From an uncultured Lachnospiraceae bacterium (GTDB lineage Bacteria > Bacillota > Clostridia > Lachnospirales > Lachnospiraceae): a DNA stretch of 37,142 bases. Location: positions 1 through 37,142 of the forward strand of contig CAJTVT010000028.1 of NCBI GenBank assembly GCA_910580015.1. The letters run 5' to 3'. Below the pieces are notes generated by a model. It was not told the origin of the DNA. It did not search any database and saw only the letters and a program-made list of their open reading frames with translations. Positions 1 through 8,804 of the stretch are shown here, one piece after another; the first letter of the stretch is position 1; each line of letters opens with the position of its first letter. The translations under genes and the position numbers were made by a program.

Positions 1-1
1 G

Positions 2-181
2 CAATATATCAAGGAAATGCTAGCAAAAAAAGATGACAGCTTTGGCAACGCTAGAACGATACGGAATTTGTTTGAAAAGAGTATCACATTTCATGCAAAT
101 AGGGTGATGACAATGAACACATATAATGATGGGGAATTATCTACTATTATGAATGCAGATATACTCAGGAGTTTAGGGTAG
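2..181 (+). CDS. C-terminal end of an AAA+ ATPase (SpoVK/CbbX-like), partial
   Basis: An open frame enters from the left edge and stops at 179-181, giving 59 residues. The segment FGNARTIRNLFEKSI followed by HANR matches the small helical lid subdomain that ends SpoVK/CbbX-type AAA+ ATPases, where the Arg of GNAR is the sensor-2-like residue. The Walker motifs would lie upstream, outside the window. The stop is followed 16 bases later by the start of the next ORF, which has its own GGAAGGAG ribosome binding site, so the two genes may be co-transcribed. Family assignment rests on this short C-terminal signature only. The biological role is unknown; in clostridia such ATPases often sit in accessory or ESX/T7SS-like loci. 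Confidence 0.55.
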   Translation, partial: QYIKEMLAKKDDSFGNARTIRNLFEKSITFHANRVMTMNTYNDGELSTIMNADILRSLG

Positions 182-197
182 GGAAGGAGTATTAGGT

Positions 198-608
198 ATG
201 GTGTTTAAAAACGTAGGTGAAATTTATAAAAAGTTAGACAATTTTACAGGTGAAGCATGGTCTTTGATAGAAAAGTTAAGGAGCGATGAAGCAGATGTTA
301 ATGATTGGGCAAAGATGCGTGTTATACATACGAGGATGGTATGGGGAATTTTGCGTATATTAGATGATTATTGTGAATTTAAAAATTTATTGCATTATTT
401 TGAAAACAAAATTGAAAACGAAAAGGATTGGTTTGGAGCTCAAAAAATAGAAAAAAGATTTGAGGATGGCATTAAAAAAGATATAGATTATACTATTGAA
501 TTTCTAAGAATACATGTAAAATTTGAAGATTATAGATGTATAGACTTTCAAAAACGTTTAACAGAATTTATGTGTAATGTTAAAGTATTTTTCTGGGATG
601 AGGAGTGA
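198..608 (+). CDS. Hypothetical protein, 136 aa, predicted all-helical
   Basis: I do not recognise this protein. It is 136 residues long, starts with ATG, and has GGAAGGAG about 8 bases upstream. The product is rich in Lys, Glu, Asp and aromatic residues, has no signal peptide or membrane segment, and looks helical throughout, with heptad-like stretches around residues 60-105. It contains three cysteines without a CxxC arrangement. The AT content is clearly higher than in the tig-lon block, which fits horizontally acquired or accessory DNA. It directly follows the AAA+ ATPase fragment and precedes a dead transposase, so it may be a small cargo or partner protein of that locus. No function is claimed. 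Confidence 0.6.
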   Translation: MVFKNVGEIYKKLDNFTGEAWSLIEKLRSDEADVNDWAKMRVIHTRMVWGILRILDDYCEFKNLLHYFENKIENEKDWFGAQKIEKRFEDGIKKDIDYTIEFLRIHVKFEDYRCIDFQKRLTEFMCNVKVFFWDEE

Positions 609-668
609 AAATAAAAACTATAATATAGTTTAAGAATTTCAAAGTCATATGTTACGCTTAATTGATAG

Positions 669-1110
669 GCCATCGACTGGACTTTTATCTATGAGCTGGC
701 AGAAGAAAAATACTGTCCCTATAATGGTAGGCCAAACATAGACCTAGTCATGCTGATTAAAATTCCCTTTTTTCAATACCTATATGGAATAAAAAGTATG
801 AGACAGACCATTTGGGGAATTGAGATGAACGTTGCTTACAGATGGTTCCTTGGTCTGGATAATATGCCACATTTTTCAGCCTTTAGCAAAATCTACATCC
901 AGCGATTTCAAGATATGGACCTTTTTGAGCAAATCTTCACAAAGATATTGGAAGACTGTATGAAATATAAAATTGGTAGATGTTGAGCAGATCTTTAACG
1001 ACTCTACCCGTGTCAAAGCATGTGCAAATTGCAAAAATGCGGAGATGTTTGCGCATGAATAGGAACTTTGGTATTGAGATGGAATTACAAAATGAGATTC
1101 AAAAGAGGGT
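669..1110 (+). pseudogene. Remnant of an IS1182-like transposase
   Basis: The reading frame from about 672 encodes DWTFIYELAEEKYCP, then IKIPFFQYLYGIKSMRQTI and NVAYRWFLGLD, and runs to a TGA at 984-986. This is the characteristic N-terminal region of IS1182/IS5-group transposases in clostridia. The similarity continues in a shifted frame from 982 (VEQIFNDSTRVKACAN, the first DDE-region Asp motif) to a TAG at 1060-1062. Fragmentary similarity then reaches about 1110, with further stops. There is no upstream N-terminal helix-turn-helix and no C-terminal half. The gene is therefore dead, with at least one frameshift and several stops. Terminal inverted repeats were not identified. Confidence 0.75.
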
Positions 1111-1368
1111 GAAAAGTGTGAAAATAGCCTGTGATTGCCTATGAACTGCTACATTGTTTTACATTTTTTGAAGTCATCTATGGTACTCAAACAGCCCATT
1201 TACAAAAAGCAAAATCACTAAATCCATAATCAAACATAGAAGATTCATTCTATCGGGTGTATATTTTCGGACTTTGCAAACCTGCAAAGTCCTTTCTGCA
1301 AGGTTCCATTATCCGTTTGCCCATTTACAAAAAACTCAAAAAAACACTGGTATTTTATTTGTGAGTAT
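1111..1368. other. Gene-free AT-rich spacer with short repeats
   Basis: No coding region is visible between the IS remnant and the tig promoter. The spacer contains a 15-bp direct repeat, GCCCATTTACAAAAA, at 1194-1208 and 1319-1333. It also contains a perfect 10-bp inverted repeat, GGACTTTGCA/TGCAAAGTCC, at 1269-1278 and 1283-1292 with a 4-base loop. The hairpin is not followed by a clean T run, so a terminator is possible but not convincing. The segment most likely represents insertion-sequence debris at the border between accessory DNA and the conserved tig locus. Confidence 0.45.
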
Positions 1369-1376
1369 GCTATAAT
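1368..1376 (+). promoter_or_regulatory. Extended -10 promoter for the tig-clpP-clpX-lon-engB cluster
   Basis: TGC followed by TATAAT at 1371-1376 forms an extended -10 element (TG-n-TATAAT), which does not need a good -35; none is obvious at the expected place. The start of transcription would be near 1383, leaving a leader of about 110 bases before tig. I see no CIRCE or CtsR operator around it, although such heat-shock operators often control clp genes in Firmicutes. Confidence 0.5.
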
Positions 1377-1493
1377 CTCAAAATGGTGTAAGTTAGGGAG
1401 ATACTCTGTAATGCCGTGATAAAATAGAAAATTTAGGGTTTAAGTAATACATTTGTCCCAGGTTGATATATATTTAAGGAGGAAATAACAGTA

Positions 1494-2795
1494 ATGAGTG
1501 TACAGGTAGAAAATTTGGAAAAGAATATGGCGAAGCTGACAATTGAAATTCCAGCAGAAGATTTGGAAAAAGCAATTCAGGCAGTCTATTTAAAACAAAA
1601 GAGCAGAATTAATATTCCAGGCTTTCGCAAGGGCAAAGTGCCAAGAGCTATCATTGAGCAGATGTATGGACCGGGGATTTTCTTTGAAGAGGCGGCAAAT
1701 ACACTGATTTCTCAGAATTATCCAAAAGCAGTGGATGAGGCTGGGATTGAGATTGTTTCCAGACCTGAGATAGATATTACACAGATGGAAAAAGGAAAGC
1801 CATTTATCTTTACAGCGGAGGTTGCGGTGAAGCCGGAGGTTGTGCTTGGAGAATATTTTGGCATGCAGATTACAAAGGCAGATCTTACAGTGTCCGAAGA
1901 AGAAGTAGATGCTGTGATTAATAGAGAGAGAAAGAGCAATGCCAGAAGGGTGACAGTGGATAATCGTCCTGCTCAGGACGGAGATATCGTAGTTATTGAC
2001 TATGAAGGATTTGTAGACGGTGTTGCATTTGAAGGAGGAAAAGGTGAGAACCATTCCCTGTCAATTGGTTCCCATACGTTTGTTGATACCTTTGAAGAGC
2101 AGTTGATTGGTAAAAATACAGGTGAAGAAGTAGAGGTAAACGTTACGTTCCCAGAAGATTATCATGCATCAGATCTTGCAGGTGTTCCAGCAATGTTTAA
2201 GGTGAAGATCCACGAAATCAAAGCAAATGAAATGCCAGAATTGGACGACGAGTTTGCACAGGATGTATCAGAGTTTGATACCTTTGAGGAATACAAAGAG
2301 AATGTCAAAAAGAATATAGCTCAGAAGAAAGAAGAAGAATCAAAACGTGCGCAGGGAAATGAAGCGATCCAGAAGGTAATTAACAATTCCCAGATGGAGA
2401 TTCCCGATGCGATGGTTAATTCTCAGATTGATACCATGGTAGATGAGTTTGCCAACCGGATTGGACAGCAAGGTCTCTCTGTTGAACAGTATATGAAGTT
2501 TACCAGCACAACAGAGGAGCAGCTCAGAGATCAGATGCGGCCAGAGGCAATTTGGCGCATTGAGTCCAGTCTCGTTCTGGAAGAGGTAGCAAAGAAAGAA
2601 GATATTCAGGTGTCAGAAGAGGATGTGAATGCTGAGATCGATCATATGGCGGAAATGTATGCAATGGATGCCGAGAAATTCAAAGAAATGCTCAGCGATT
2701 CTCAGAAGGTAAATATGAAACGTGATATTGCCATTCAGAGGGCAGCAGATTTGATTTATGAACATGCAGTAGAGACAGAAGCTGCCTCAGAATAA
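1494..2795 (+). CDS. tig: Trigger factor, ribosome-associated chaperone and prolyl isomerase
   Basis: This 433-residue protein has the normal trigger factor length and order. The N-terminal ribosome-binding domain spans residues 1-145 and carries the L23-docking signature GFRKGKVP at 43-50. An FKBP-type prolyl isomerase domain lies at about 162-242 (DGDIVVIDYEG onward). The helical C-terminal chaperone arms run from about 250 to the end. In family members the protein binds nascent chains at the ribosome exit tunnel. AAGGAGG at 1476-1482 supports the ATG at 1494. The gene is followed 12 bases later by clpP, the usual order in Firmicutes, and probably shares a transcript with it. Nothing in the protein looks damaged. 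Confidence 0.97.
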   Translation: MSVQVENLEKNMAKLTIEIPAEDLEKAIQAVYLKQKSRINIPGFRKGKVPRAIIEQMYGPGIFFEEAANTLISQNYPKAVDEAGIEIVSRPEIDITQMEKGKPFIFTAEVAVKPEVVLGEYFGMQITKADLTVSEEEVDAVINRERKSNARRVTVDNRPAQDGDIVVIDYEGFVDGVAFEGGKGENHSLSIGSHTFVDTFEEQLIGKNTGEEVEVNVTFPEDYHASDLAGVPAMFKVKIHEIKANEMPELDDEFAQDVSEFDTFEEYKENVKKNIAQKKEEESKRAQGNEAIQKVINNSQMEIPDAMVNSQIDTMVDEFANRIGQQGLSVEQYMKFTSTTEEQLRDQMRPEAIWRIESSLVLEEVAKKEDIQVSEEDVNAEIDHMAEMYAMDAEKFKEMLSDSQKVNMKRDIAIQRAADLIYEHAVETEAASE

Positions 2796-2807
2796 GGAGG
2801 ATGAAAT

Positions 2808-3392
2808 ATGAGTTTAGTGCCTTATGTCGTGGAACAAACCGGAAGAGGAGAACGGTCTTACGATATATTTTCCAGATTGTTAAAAGACAGGATTATTTTT
2901 CTGGGAGAAGAGGTAAATGAGACAACAGCAGGGCTTGTGGTAGCTCAGCTTTTATTCCTGGAATCTGAGGATCCTGGAAAAGATATTCATTTATATATCA
3001 ATTCTCCAGGAGGCGTAGTGACGGCGGGCCTTGCCATTTACGATACGATGAATTATATTAAGTGCGATGTAGAAACCATATGCATAGGGCTGGCGGCCAG
3101 TATGGGAGCATTCTTGCTGGCAGGCGGGACCAAAGGGAAACGTTTTGCCCTCCCCAATGCAGAGATTATGATACATCAGCCTTCTGGCGGGGCAAAAGGG
3201 CAGGCCACAGATATTCAGATAGCAGCAGATAATATTTTAAAGACGAAGAAACGTCTCAATACAATTTTGGCAGAAAACACTGGACAGCCATATGATGTGA
3301 TTGCACAAGATACAGAACGTGACAATTACATGTCCGCCGAGGAAGCAAAGAACTATGGTCTGATAGACGGTGTGATTACAAATAGAAAGTAG
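2808..3392 (+). CDS. clpP: ATP-dependent Clp protease proteolytic subunit ClpP
   Basis: This 194-residue S14 serine peptidase has all catalytic residues in place: Ser98 in the GLAASMGA context, His123 in MIHQP, and Asp172 in ERDNYMS. In the family, two heptameric rings form a chamber fed by ClpX. The N-terminal segment LVPYVVEQTGRGERSYDI matches the processing and axial-gate region of canonical ClpP. GGAGG in the gap after tig supplies the ribosome binding site. The clpX gene follows after about 110 bases that contain a hairpin, so ClpP and ClpX levels may be uncoupled. Confidence 0.97.
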   Translation: MSLVPYVVEQTGRGERSYDIFSRLLKDRIIFLGEEVNETTAGLVVAQLLFLESEDPGKDIHLYINSPGGVVTAGLAIYDTMNYIKCDVETICIGLAASMGAFLLAGGTKGKRFALPNAEIMIHQPSGGAKGQATDIQIAADNILKTKKRLNTILAENTGQPYDVIAQDTERDNYMSAEEAKNYGLIDGVITNRK

Positions 3393-3444
3393 GCAAGGAT
3401 GCCTTTTTGTGCCTGAGAGCACACAGAACGAAGGATAGTATGAG

Positions 3445-3471
3445 GGGACAGCGAGCATATGCTACTGTCCC
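3445..3471 (+). terminator. Hairpin between clpP and clpX (possible attenuator or processing site)
   Basis: GGGACAG at 3445-3451 pairs with CTGTCCC at 3465-3471. Between them is a second self-complementary core, AGCATATGCT (3454-3463). A short TTT follows the stem. The stem is strong enough to act as a partial terminator or RNA processing site upstream of clpX. A smaller GGCA/TGCC hairpin followed by five T residues sits at 3392-3408. Function is inferred from structure only. Confidence 0.45.
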
Positions 3472-3503
3472 TTTAAGAAATCATGAAGGATCGGGAGGTA
3501 AAT

Positions 3504-4766
3504 ATGGCTGGAAGATTTGAAGAAAGAGTACGTTGTTCCTTCTGTGGAAAGACGGATGGTCAGGTGCGCAAGCTGATTGCTGGACCAAGCGGTGCATATA
3601 TCTGTGATGAATGCGTAGATATTTGCGCGGAGATTATTGAGGAGGAATTGGAGGAGGAGGAAGCACTTGCAGTAGAACAAAATGTGGTTGATGAGATCAA
3701 TCTGCTGACTCCAGTAGAACTCAAGAATTTTTTGGATGATTATGTGATTGGTCAGGAAGATGCAAAAAAGGTGTTGTCCGTTGCTGTATATAATCATTAT
3801 AAACGAATTCTGGCCCCTAGAAACTTGGGGGTGGAGTTGCAGAAAAGTAATATTTTGATGCTAGGTCCCACGGGTTGTGGAAAGACCCTGTTGGCCCAGA
3901 CACTAGCACGTGTATTGAATGTTCCCTTTGCGATTGCAGATGCGACAGCCTTGACAGAGGCAGGATATGTGGGAGAGGATGTGGAAAATATCCTTTTGAA
4001 GATTATCCAGGCGGCAGATTACGATATCCAGAGGGCACAGAGAGGCATTATCTATGTGGATGAGATTGATAAAATTACCAGAAAATCAGAAAATCCTTCG
4101 ATCACCCGTGATGTGTCCGGCGAAGGTGTGCAGCAGGCGCTGTTAAAGATTTTGGAGGGCACCGTTGCAAGCGTTCCCCCTCAGGGCGGCAGAAAACATC
4201 CACAGCAGGAGCTGCTTCAGATTGATACCACAAATATCCTTTTTATCTGCGGAGGAGCTTTTGAAGGGCTGGAGAAGATTATTGAGACCAGAATGGATAA
4301 AAAATCCATGGGATTTAATGCAGAGGTTTCAGAAAAGCAGGAAAAAAATCGAGGTTTGGTGTTAAAGCAAGCCTTGCCGCAGGATCTTGTTAAATTTGGA
4401 ATGATTCCAGAATTTGTAGGGCGTGTTCCAGTTACAGTTTCTTTGGAATCCCTGGATAGGGATGCATTAGTGCGTATTTTAAAGGAGCCAAAAAATTCAC
4501 TGATTCGCCAGTATGAGGCATTGTTTGAGCTGGATGGCGTGAACCTTACATTTGATGAAGAGGCTGTGGAAGCGATTGCAGACAAGGCTGTGAAACGCAA
4601 GACTGGCGCAAGAGGGTTGAGAGCGATTGTGGAAAAACTGCTGATGGAGCCCATGTATCAGATTCCTTCCGATAGATCTGTTGTAAGTTGCAGAGTCACA
4701 AAAGAAATGGTAGATGATGAGAAAGAGGCAGAGATAGGATATGGCAAAGAGAGCAAATCTGCCTAA
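3504..4766 (+). CDS. clpX: Clp protease ATP-binding subunit ClpX
   Basis: ClpX unfoldase, 420 residues from the ATG at 3504. I chose this start over the in-frame ATG at 3483 because GGGAGG at 3493-3498 is correctly spaced for it and the product then begins MAGRFEER, as ClpX proteins usually do. Residues 11, 14, 34 and 37 (CSFC and CDEC) form the zinc-binding domain. The Walker A motif GPTGCGKT lies at about 121-128, the pore loop GYVGED at 154-159, and Walker B IIYVDEID at 182-189. The RKH loop and sensor-2 KTGARGLR are present. The ClpP-docking loop reads MGF at 269-271 instead of the usual IGF, a conservative change. The lon gene follows 11 bases after the stop. Confidence 0.97.
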   Translation: MAGRFEERVRCSFCGKTDGQVRKLIAGPSGAYICDECVDICAEIIEEELEEEEALAVEQNVVDEINLLTPVELKNFLDDYVIGQEDAKKVLSVAVYNHYKRILAPRNLGVELQKSNILMLGPTGCGKTLLAQTLARVLNVPFAIADATALTEAGYVGEDVENILLKIIQAADYDIQRAQRGIIYVDEIDKITRKSENPSITRDVSGEGVQQALLKILEGTVASVPPQGGRKHPQQELLQIDTTNILFICGGAFEGLEKIIETRMDKKSMGFNAEVSEKQEKNRGLVLKQALPQDLVKFGMIPEFVGRVPVTVSLESLDRDALVRILKEPKNSLIRQYEALFELDGVNLTFDEEAVEAIADKAVKRKTGARGLRAIVEKLLMEPMYQIPSDRSVVSCRVTKEMVDDEKEAEIGYGKESKSA

Positions 4767-4777
4767 GGAGAGAACTT

Positions 4778-7129
4778 ATGAGTGAAGAATACAGAACAGT
4801 TCCGGCTGTGGCGCTTCGAGGGATGACGATTCTCCCTGGTATGGTGGCACATTTTGATGTGAGCAGAGGCAGATCCATCAAGGCAGTGGAGAGTGCTATG
4901 ATGGAAGATCAGACCGTATTTTTGGTCACTCAGGAGAATATAGACAAAGAAGAGCCAGAGCGAGAAGATTTGTATGCCATTGGGATTCTCGCAGTAATCA
5001 AACAGGTAATAAAACTTCAGAATAATGTTGTCCGAGTATTGATTGAAGGAGAACAGCGAGGTCGTCTTTTGGAGCTTCGCTTAGAAGAATATCTTCTGGC
5101 GAAGGTTCAGGTTCTGAACCAAGAGGAAGAGAGTTTGCCAGAGGATATGAAGGAGGCCATGCTGCGCGGTGTACAGGAAACCTTTAGCCGTTACTGCCGT
5201 TTAAATCCTAAGCCTGGAAAAGAGATGGCAAAACAGATCCAGGATATGCAGGATTTGGCGAAGCTGCTGGATTATATTGGAAATAATCTTCCTGTCGGAT
5301 TTGAACAAAAGCAGAAAATTCTGGAGGCACATACATTACAGCAGAGGTATGAGACTTTGATGATCATACTTTTGAATGAGATCAATATCATTCAGATCAA
5401 GACAGAATTTCAGAGCAAGGTAAAAGAGAAGGTTGACCGAAATCAAAAAGAATATATTCTGCGAGAGCAAATGCGACTGATTCGTGAGGAACTTGGGGAA
5501 GATAATACAGTTTCAGAGGCAGACAATTTTCTGGAAGAGACGGAGAAATTGGATGCAGATCCCGAAGTAAAGCAAAAGCTCAAAAAGGAGATAGAACGTT
5601 TTAAAAATGTCTCCTCCAATTCCTCAGAAAGTGCAGTGATTCGGGGATATATTGAGACTCTTTTGGAACTTCCATGGAATAAGGTGTCTAAGGATAACAA
5701 AAATCTGCAAGATGCAGAGCGGATTTTGGACGAGGATCATTATGGCATGGAGAAAGTAAAAGAGCGTATGTTGGAGTTTTTGGCTGTGCGCAATCTTACA
5801 GCCAAAGGAGAGAGCCCTATGATCTGTCTGGTGGGACCGCCAGGTACTGGCAAGACCAGTATTGCCCGTTCGGTAGCGCGTGCGCTGGATAAGAAATATG
5901 TTCGTATCAGTCTGGGAGGCGTTCGCGACGAGGCTGAAATCCGAGGACATAGAAAGACTTATGTGGGAGCAATGCCAGGAAGAATTGCCAACGGACTGCG
6001 AAATGCTGGGGTAAAAAATCCTTTGATGCTTTTGGATGAGATTGACAAAATCAGCAGTGATTATAAAGGAGATACCGCTTCCGCGCTGCTGGAAGTGCTT
6101 GACGGAGAACAAAACAGCCGTTTTCGGGATCATTATGTGGAGCTTCCCATTGATTTGTCGGAAGTCTTGTTTATCGCTACGGCAAATTCTATCCAGGATA
6201 TCCAAAAACCATTGTTGGATCGTATGGAAATTATTGAAGTGAGCAGTTATACAGAGAACGAAAAAGCTCATATCGCCAGGGAACATTTGATTGCAAAGCA
6301 GATGGAGAAGAATGGACTCAAAGAGGGCCAGTTGTCCATCAGTGACCATGCGCTGGAGAAGTTGATCCGAGGATATACCAGGGAGGCAGGGGTTCGAAAT
6401 CTGGAACGTAAGATCGGTGAGATTTGCCGGAAAGCGGCAAGGGAATTGTACCAGGAGAATTATTCTACCAGAAAGCAGACTGCGGAATCGAAAAAAAGAA
6501 AGACTTCCATCAAGGTTACAGAAAATAGTCTGGAAAAATTACTGGGCAAAGAAAAGTACAATTACGACCTGATCAATGAAAATGATGAAGTAGGTATTGT
6601 ACGAGGACTTGCCTGGACCAGTGTCGGTGGAGATACGCTTCAGATTGAAGTGAATATTATGCCTGGAAAGGGAGAATTTCAACTTACTGGCCAGTTGGGA
6701 GATGTGATGAAGGAATCCGCCCAGGCAGGAATTAGCTATATTCGTTCGGTTAGCGAGCAGTACAAGATTGATAAAGAATTTTTCAAAGAATACGATATTC
6801 ATATCCATATCCCAGAGGGAGCTGTGCCCAAAGATGGACCGTCCGCGGGAATCACTATGGCTACAGCAATGCTCTCGGCCATCACAAAGCGCAAAGTGCG
6901 CAAAGATGTAGCGATGACAGGGGAGATCACCCTTCGAGGCAGAGTGTTGCCCATCGGAGGATTAAAAGAAAAGATTTTGGCTGCAAAAAATGCCAGAATT
7001 AAAACCATCTGTGTTCCAAAGAAGAATGAGCCAGATATTGCAGAGATCGCCCAGGAGATCAAAAAAGGATTGGAAATTGTGTTTGTGGAAAATATGGAAC
7101 AGGTGCTTGAGACAGCATTGGTGAAATAG
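4778..7129 (+). CDS. lon: ATP-dependent endopeptidase La (LonA)
   Basis: This 783-residue protein has the typical LonA length. The N-terminal substrate-binding domain starts at AVALRGMTILPGMV and is followed by coiled coils. The AAA+ module has Walker A GPPGTGKT and Walker B LMLLDEIDK. The C-terminal S16 protease domain has a Ser/Lys dyad: Ser689 in KDGPSAGI, and Lys732, the second Lys of GGLKEK, by alignment with E. coli Lon. In the family, Lon degrades misfolded and some regulatory proteins. AAGGAGAG precedes the ATG. Close packing with clpX (11 bases) and engB (11 bases) suggests one operon. No transmembrane insert is seen, so this is LonA, not LonB. Confidence 0.97.
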   Translation: MSEEYRTVPAVALRGMTILPGMVAHFDVSRGRSIKAVESAMMEDQTVFLVTQENIDKEEPEREDLYAIGILAVIKQVIKLQNNVVRVLIEGEQRGRLLELRLEEYLLAKVQVLNQEEESLPEDMKEAMLRGVQETFSRYCRLNPKPGKEMAKQIQDMQDLAKLLDYIGNNLPVGFEQKQKILEAHTLQQRYETLMIILLNEINIIQIKTEFQSKVKEKVDRNQKEYILREQMRLIREELGEDNTVSEADNFLEETEKLDADPEVKQKLKKEIERFKNVSSNSSESAVIRGYIETLLELPWNKVSKDNKNLQDAERILDEDHYGMEKVKERMLEFLAVRNLTAKGESPMICLVGPPGTGKTSIARSVARALDKKYVRISLGGVRDEAEIRGHRKTYVGAMPGRIANGLRNAGVKNPLMLLDEIDKISSDYKGDTASALLEVLDGEQNSRFRDHYVELPIDLSEVLFIATANSIQDIQKPLLDRMEIIEVSSYTENEKAHIAREHLIAKQMEKNGLKEGQLSISDHALEKLIRGYTREAGVRNLERKIGEICRKAARELYQENYSTRKQTAESKKRKTSIKVTENSLEKLLGKEKYNYDLINENDEVGIVRGLAWTSVGGDTLQIEVNIMPGKGEFQLTGQLGDVMKESAQAGISYIRSVSEQYKIDKEFFKEYDIHIHIPEGAVPKDGPSAGITMATAMLSAITKRKVRKDVAMTGEITLRGRVLPIGGLKEKILAAKNARIKTICVPKKNEPDIAEIAQEIKKGLEIVFVENMEQVLETALVK

Positions 7130-7140
7130 AGGAGAATTAC

Positions 7141-7785
7141 ATGGTAATTAAGTCAGTGGAATTGGAGATTGTTTGCGGCGTTACCAGCAAATTGCCAGAT
7201 ACGGACAAGCCAGAGATGGCATTTGCCGGAAAGTCCAATGTGGGAAAATCTTCCCTGATCAATGGGCTGATGAACCGGAAGTCACTGGCAAGAACTTCCT
7301 CTCAGCCTGGGAAGACTCAAACCATCAATTATTATGATGTCAATCATTGTATGTATTTGGTGGATCTTCCAGGTTATGGATATGCTAAGATATCGCCAAG
7401 AGAAAAAGAAAAATGGGGACAGATGGTGGAGAATTATCTTCATACATCTAAGCAGCTTCGGGCAGTATTTTTACTGATTGATATTCGTCATGAGCCTTCT
7501 GCCAATGATAAGCAGATGTATGACTGGGTGGTTTATCAGGGCTATGATCCAATTATTATTGCCACGAAATCGGACAAGATCAAGCGAAGCCAGTTACAGA
7601 AGCATATGAAAATGATACGGGAGGGGCTCAAGGTCAAGGCTGGAACACCGATTCTGCCTTACTCTGCCCAGACAAAACAGGGCAGAGAGGAGATATGGAA
7701 TCTCATAGATGAACTGCTGGGATTTGAGACAACCATAGAGAGTAATATGGAAAGTCAGAAGAAATCTTCCGTTCAGGGAGAATGA
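7141..7785 (+). CDS. engB: Ribosome biogenesis GTP-binding protein EngB (YsxC/YihA)
   Basis: A 214-residue TRAFAC GTPase. The P-loop is GKSNVGKS (30-37), with switch I around RTSSQPGKTQT, G3 DLPGYG (75-80) and G4 TKSD (142-145). In Bacillus, YsxC takes part in 50S subunit assembly. The last 15 residues are a variable Ser/Glu/Lys-rich tail. GAGGAG precedes the ATG. The position directly after lon is conserved in many clostridia. Its stop at 7783-7785 is followed after one base by the start of the metal-binding protein gene, so transcription likely continues into the importer genes. Confidence 0.96.
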   Translation: MVIKSVELEIVCGVTSKLPDTDKPEMAFAGKSNVGKSSLINGLMNRKSLARTSSQPGKTQTINYYDVNHCMYLVDLPGYGYAKISPREKEKWGQMVENYLHTSKQLRAVFLLIDIRHEPSANDKQMYDWVVYQGYDPIIIATKSDKIKRSQLQKHMKMIREGLKVKAGTPILPYSAQTKQGREEIWNLIDELLGFETTIESNMESQKKSSVQGE

Positions 7786-7786
7786 T

Positions 7787-8692
7787 ATGAAGAAGAATAA
7801 ATATCTGTTTGTATTTTGTATGCTGCTTGCCATTGCTTTGGCAAGCGGTATTTTTACAAGGACATATCTTGGTCTTGAAAAAAGACAGCGAGAGTTGTCT
7901 GGAGTGCATGTGGTCACATCCTTTTATCCAGTATATATCGCAGCCTTAAATGTGGTGGGAGATAGTAAAAATGTGACCCTTGCAAATTTAAGCGAACCCC
8001 AGACGGGGTGTCTGCACGATTATCAACTTACGCCCCAGGATATGATTCTGTTGTCTGGTGCGGATTTGTTTCTAGTAAATGGCGGAGGAATCGAGAGTTT
8101 TCTTGCCGACGTGGGCAAAGCATATCCGAATCTAGCCATTGCCAAGGCGTCTAAGGGGATCGAACTGCTGGAAGAAGGGGAAAACGCCCATGCGTGGATG
8201 GACACCAGACGTTACAGTGAGATGGTTCAAAATATTGCAACTGCACTTGGACAGGCAGATCCAGACAATCAAGAATACTATCAGTACAATGCGGATCAAT
8301 ATTGTGAAAAAATCCAAGAACTGACAGAACAGCTTGAGGAAGTGAGAGCTGTTGCCCAGGGAAAACCTGTGGTAATTCTTCACGAAGCCTATGCATATGT
8401 GGCTCAGGAATTGGGGATGCAGAATATGTATTGCCTGAATCTGGATGAGGAGCGCCAGGTCAGTGCCAGGGAAGCGGCAGAGGTGATGGAGAAAATCTCT
8501 ACACATCAAGTGTCTGTGGTGCTGGTGGAAGAATTGTATGGCAAAGACCTTGGCAATGCCATAGAATCAGAAACAGACGCCAAGATATGTTATCTCGATA
8601 CAATGGTGCGGGGCGATTATGAGGCTGATAGTTATCTGAGAGCAGTTCAAAAGAATATTGATGTGTTGCGAGGCATTTTGGAGCATATTTAA
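7787..8692 (+). CDS. Zinc/manganese-type ABC transporter substrate-binding protein (ZnuA-like)
   Basis: A 301-residue cluster A-I solute-binding protein for divalent metal. It has an N-terminal hydrophobic segment (about 6-24) but no lipobox Cys, so it appears to stay membrane-anchored through an uncleaved signal or to be released. Likely metal ligands are His77 (CLHDY), His135 (NAHAW), His199 (ILHEA) and Asp271 (YLDTM), the pattern of zinc-type members. The long His-rich loop of Gram-negative ZnuA is absent. The gene begins one base after engB and is followed, after 112 bases, by the ATPase and permease of the same transporter. Zinc is more likely than manganese because three His ligands are present, but this is inference. 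Confidence 0.88.
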   Translation: MKKNKYLFVFCMLLAIALASGIFTRTYLGLEKRQRELSGVHVVTSFYPVYIAALNVVGDSKNVTLANLSEPQTGCLHDYQLTPQDMILLSGADLFLVNGGGIESFLADVGKAYPNLAIAKASKGIELLEEGENAHAWMDTRRYSEMVQNIATALGQADPDNQEYYQYNADQYCEKIQELTEQLEEVRAVAQGKPVVILHEAYAYVAQELGMQNMYCLNLDEERQVSAREAAEVMEKISTHQVSVVLVEELYGKDLGNAIESETDAKICYLDTMVRGDYEADSYLRAVQKNIDVLRGILEHI

Positions 8693-8804
8693 AGATCAAC
8701 CTATGGTACAGAAGTCGAAATCTGTATTTATGAGTTGTGTTATCTGGGAATTTTCTGTATCATTCTGAAAATCGGCCAACAAACAGTAAAAAGGAAGAGG
8801 TTCA

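Noticed and set aside
1269..1292. Intrinsic terminator
   Set aside because: The 10-bp stem is perfect, but it is followed by TTTCTGCAAGG rather than a T run, and no intact gene ends just before it.
3483..3503. Upstream start for ClpX
   Set aside because: No ribosome binding site lies before 3483, while 3504 has a well-spaced GGGAGG and gives the usual N-terminus.
5624..6349. 241-aa antisense ORF inside lon
   Set aside because: It is a shadow of the Lon AAA+ domain with no ribosome binding site and no recognisable motif.
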